DNA of 6,917 nt from an uncultured Lachnospiraceae bacterium (lineage in GTDB: Bacteria; Bacillota_A; Clostridia; Lachnospirales; Lachnospiraceae), in assembly GCA_902787595.1 (NCBI GenBank), contig CADAHD010000124.1, positions 1 to 6,917 of the forward strand. The letters run 5' to 3'. The notes below the pieces were generated by a model, which saw only the letters and a list, made by a program, of their open reading frames with translations, searched no databases and was not told the DNA's origin. Positions within the stretch are counted from its first letter, which is position 1. Every line of letters starts with the position of its first letter. The translations under genes and the position numbers were made by a program. This document shows, one piece after another, positions 6,916-6,917 of the stretch.

Positions 6916-6917
6916 GA
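6788..6917 (+). pseudogene. Fragment of a corrinoid (vitamin B12-binding) methyltransferase protein, cut by right edge
   Basis: The plus-strand frame beginning at ATG 6788 reads SLATTMPALEQTV, later SKVKVMAGGAP, then ITQEFADK at the edge. This matches, in order and spacing, the TTTMPAM, DKVKVMVGGAP and TQEFADEIGADGY block near the C-terminus of MtaC/MtbC/MtmC-like corrinoid proteins, recognised from memory. That block is normally preceded by a helical domain and a DxHDIGKN cobalamin motif. Here a TGA stop lies at 6773-6775 and no such motif exists in any plus-strand frame upstream, where the DNA instead encodes HD-GYP on the other strand. It is therefore a 5'-truncated piece. No ribosome binding site precedes the ATG. 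It may be a gene remnant at a rearrangement point or an assembly join. Confidence 0.7.

Overview
The window looks like chromosomal DNA of a Gram-positive, anaerobe-type Firmicute, most likely a Clostridia/Lachnospiraceae member. This rests on an S-box (SAM-I) riboswitch ahead of metK, strong AGGAGG-type ribosome binding sites, near-consensus sigma-A promoters and an HD-GYP protein of a style common in Clostridia. The genus is inference. Both window edges cut genes.

Layout, left to right. Positions 1-2644 (minus strand) hold the first ~881 residues of the DNA polymerase III alpha subunit (dnaE); its C-terminus lies beyond the left edge. The gap 2645-2797 holds a dispersed-type palindromic repeat next to the metK stop codon, a strong hairpin terminator for metK, and the dnaE promoter, which overlaps that terminator. 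Positions 2798-3985 (minus) are metK (S-adenosylmethionine synthetase). The 356-bp gap 3986-4341 is almost fully explained: a metK ribosome binding site, an intrinsic terminator, a SAM-I aptamer, a metK promoter, and back-to-back with it a perfect-consensus promoter for murA. Positions 4342-5634 (plus) are murA (first committed step of peptidoglycan synthesis). Tail to tail with it, 3 bp away, is an HD-GYP phosphodiesterase gene on the minus strand (5638 to the right edge), whose terminator hairpin lies inside the murA 3' end.

The genes are housekeeping (replication, SAM supply, cell wall) plus one cyclic-di-GMP signalling gene. They are separate transcription units rather than one operon. 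The metK unit is predicted to be switched off by its own product, SAM, through the riboswitch.

The oddest feature is the last ~120 bp. On the plus strand they encode a convincing piece of a corrinoid (vitamin B12-binding) methyltransferase protein, overlapping the place where the HD-GYP gene should start. The usual upstream half of such a protein is absent. This looks like a breakpoint, either a real rearrangement or an assembly chimera, located near positions 6797-6814. I found no previously undescribed system beyond this; the rest is well-explained core genome.
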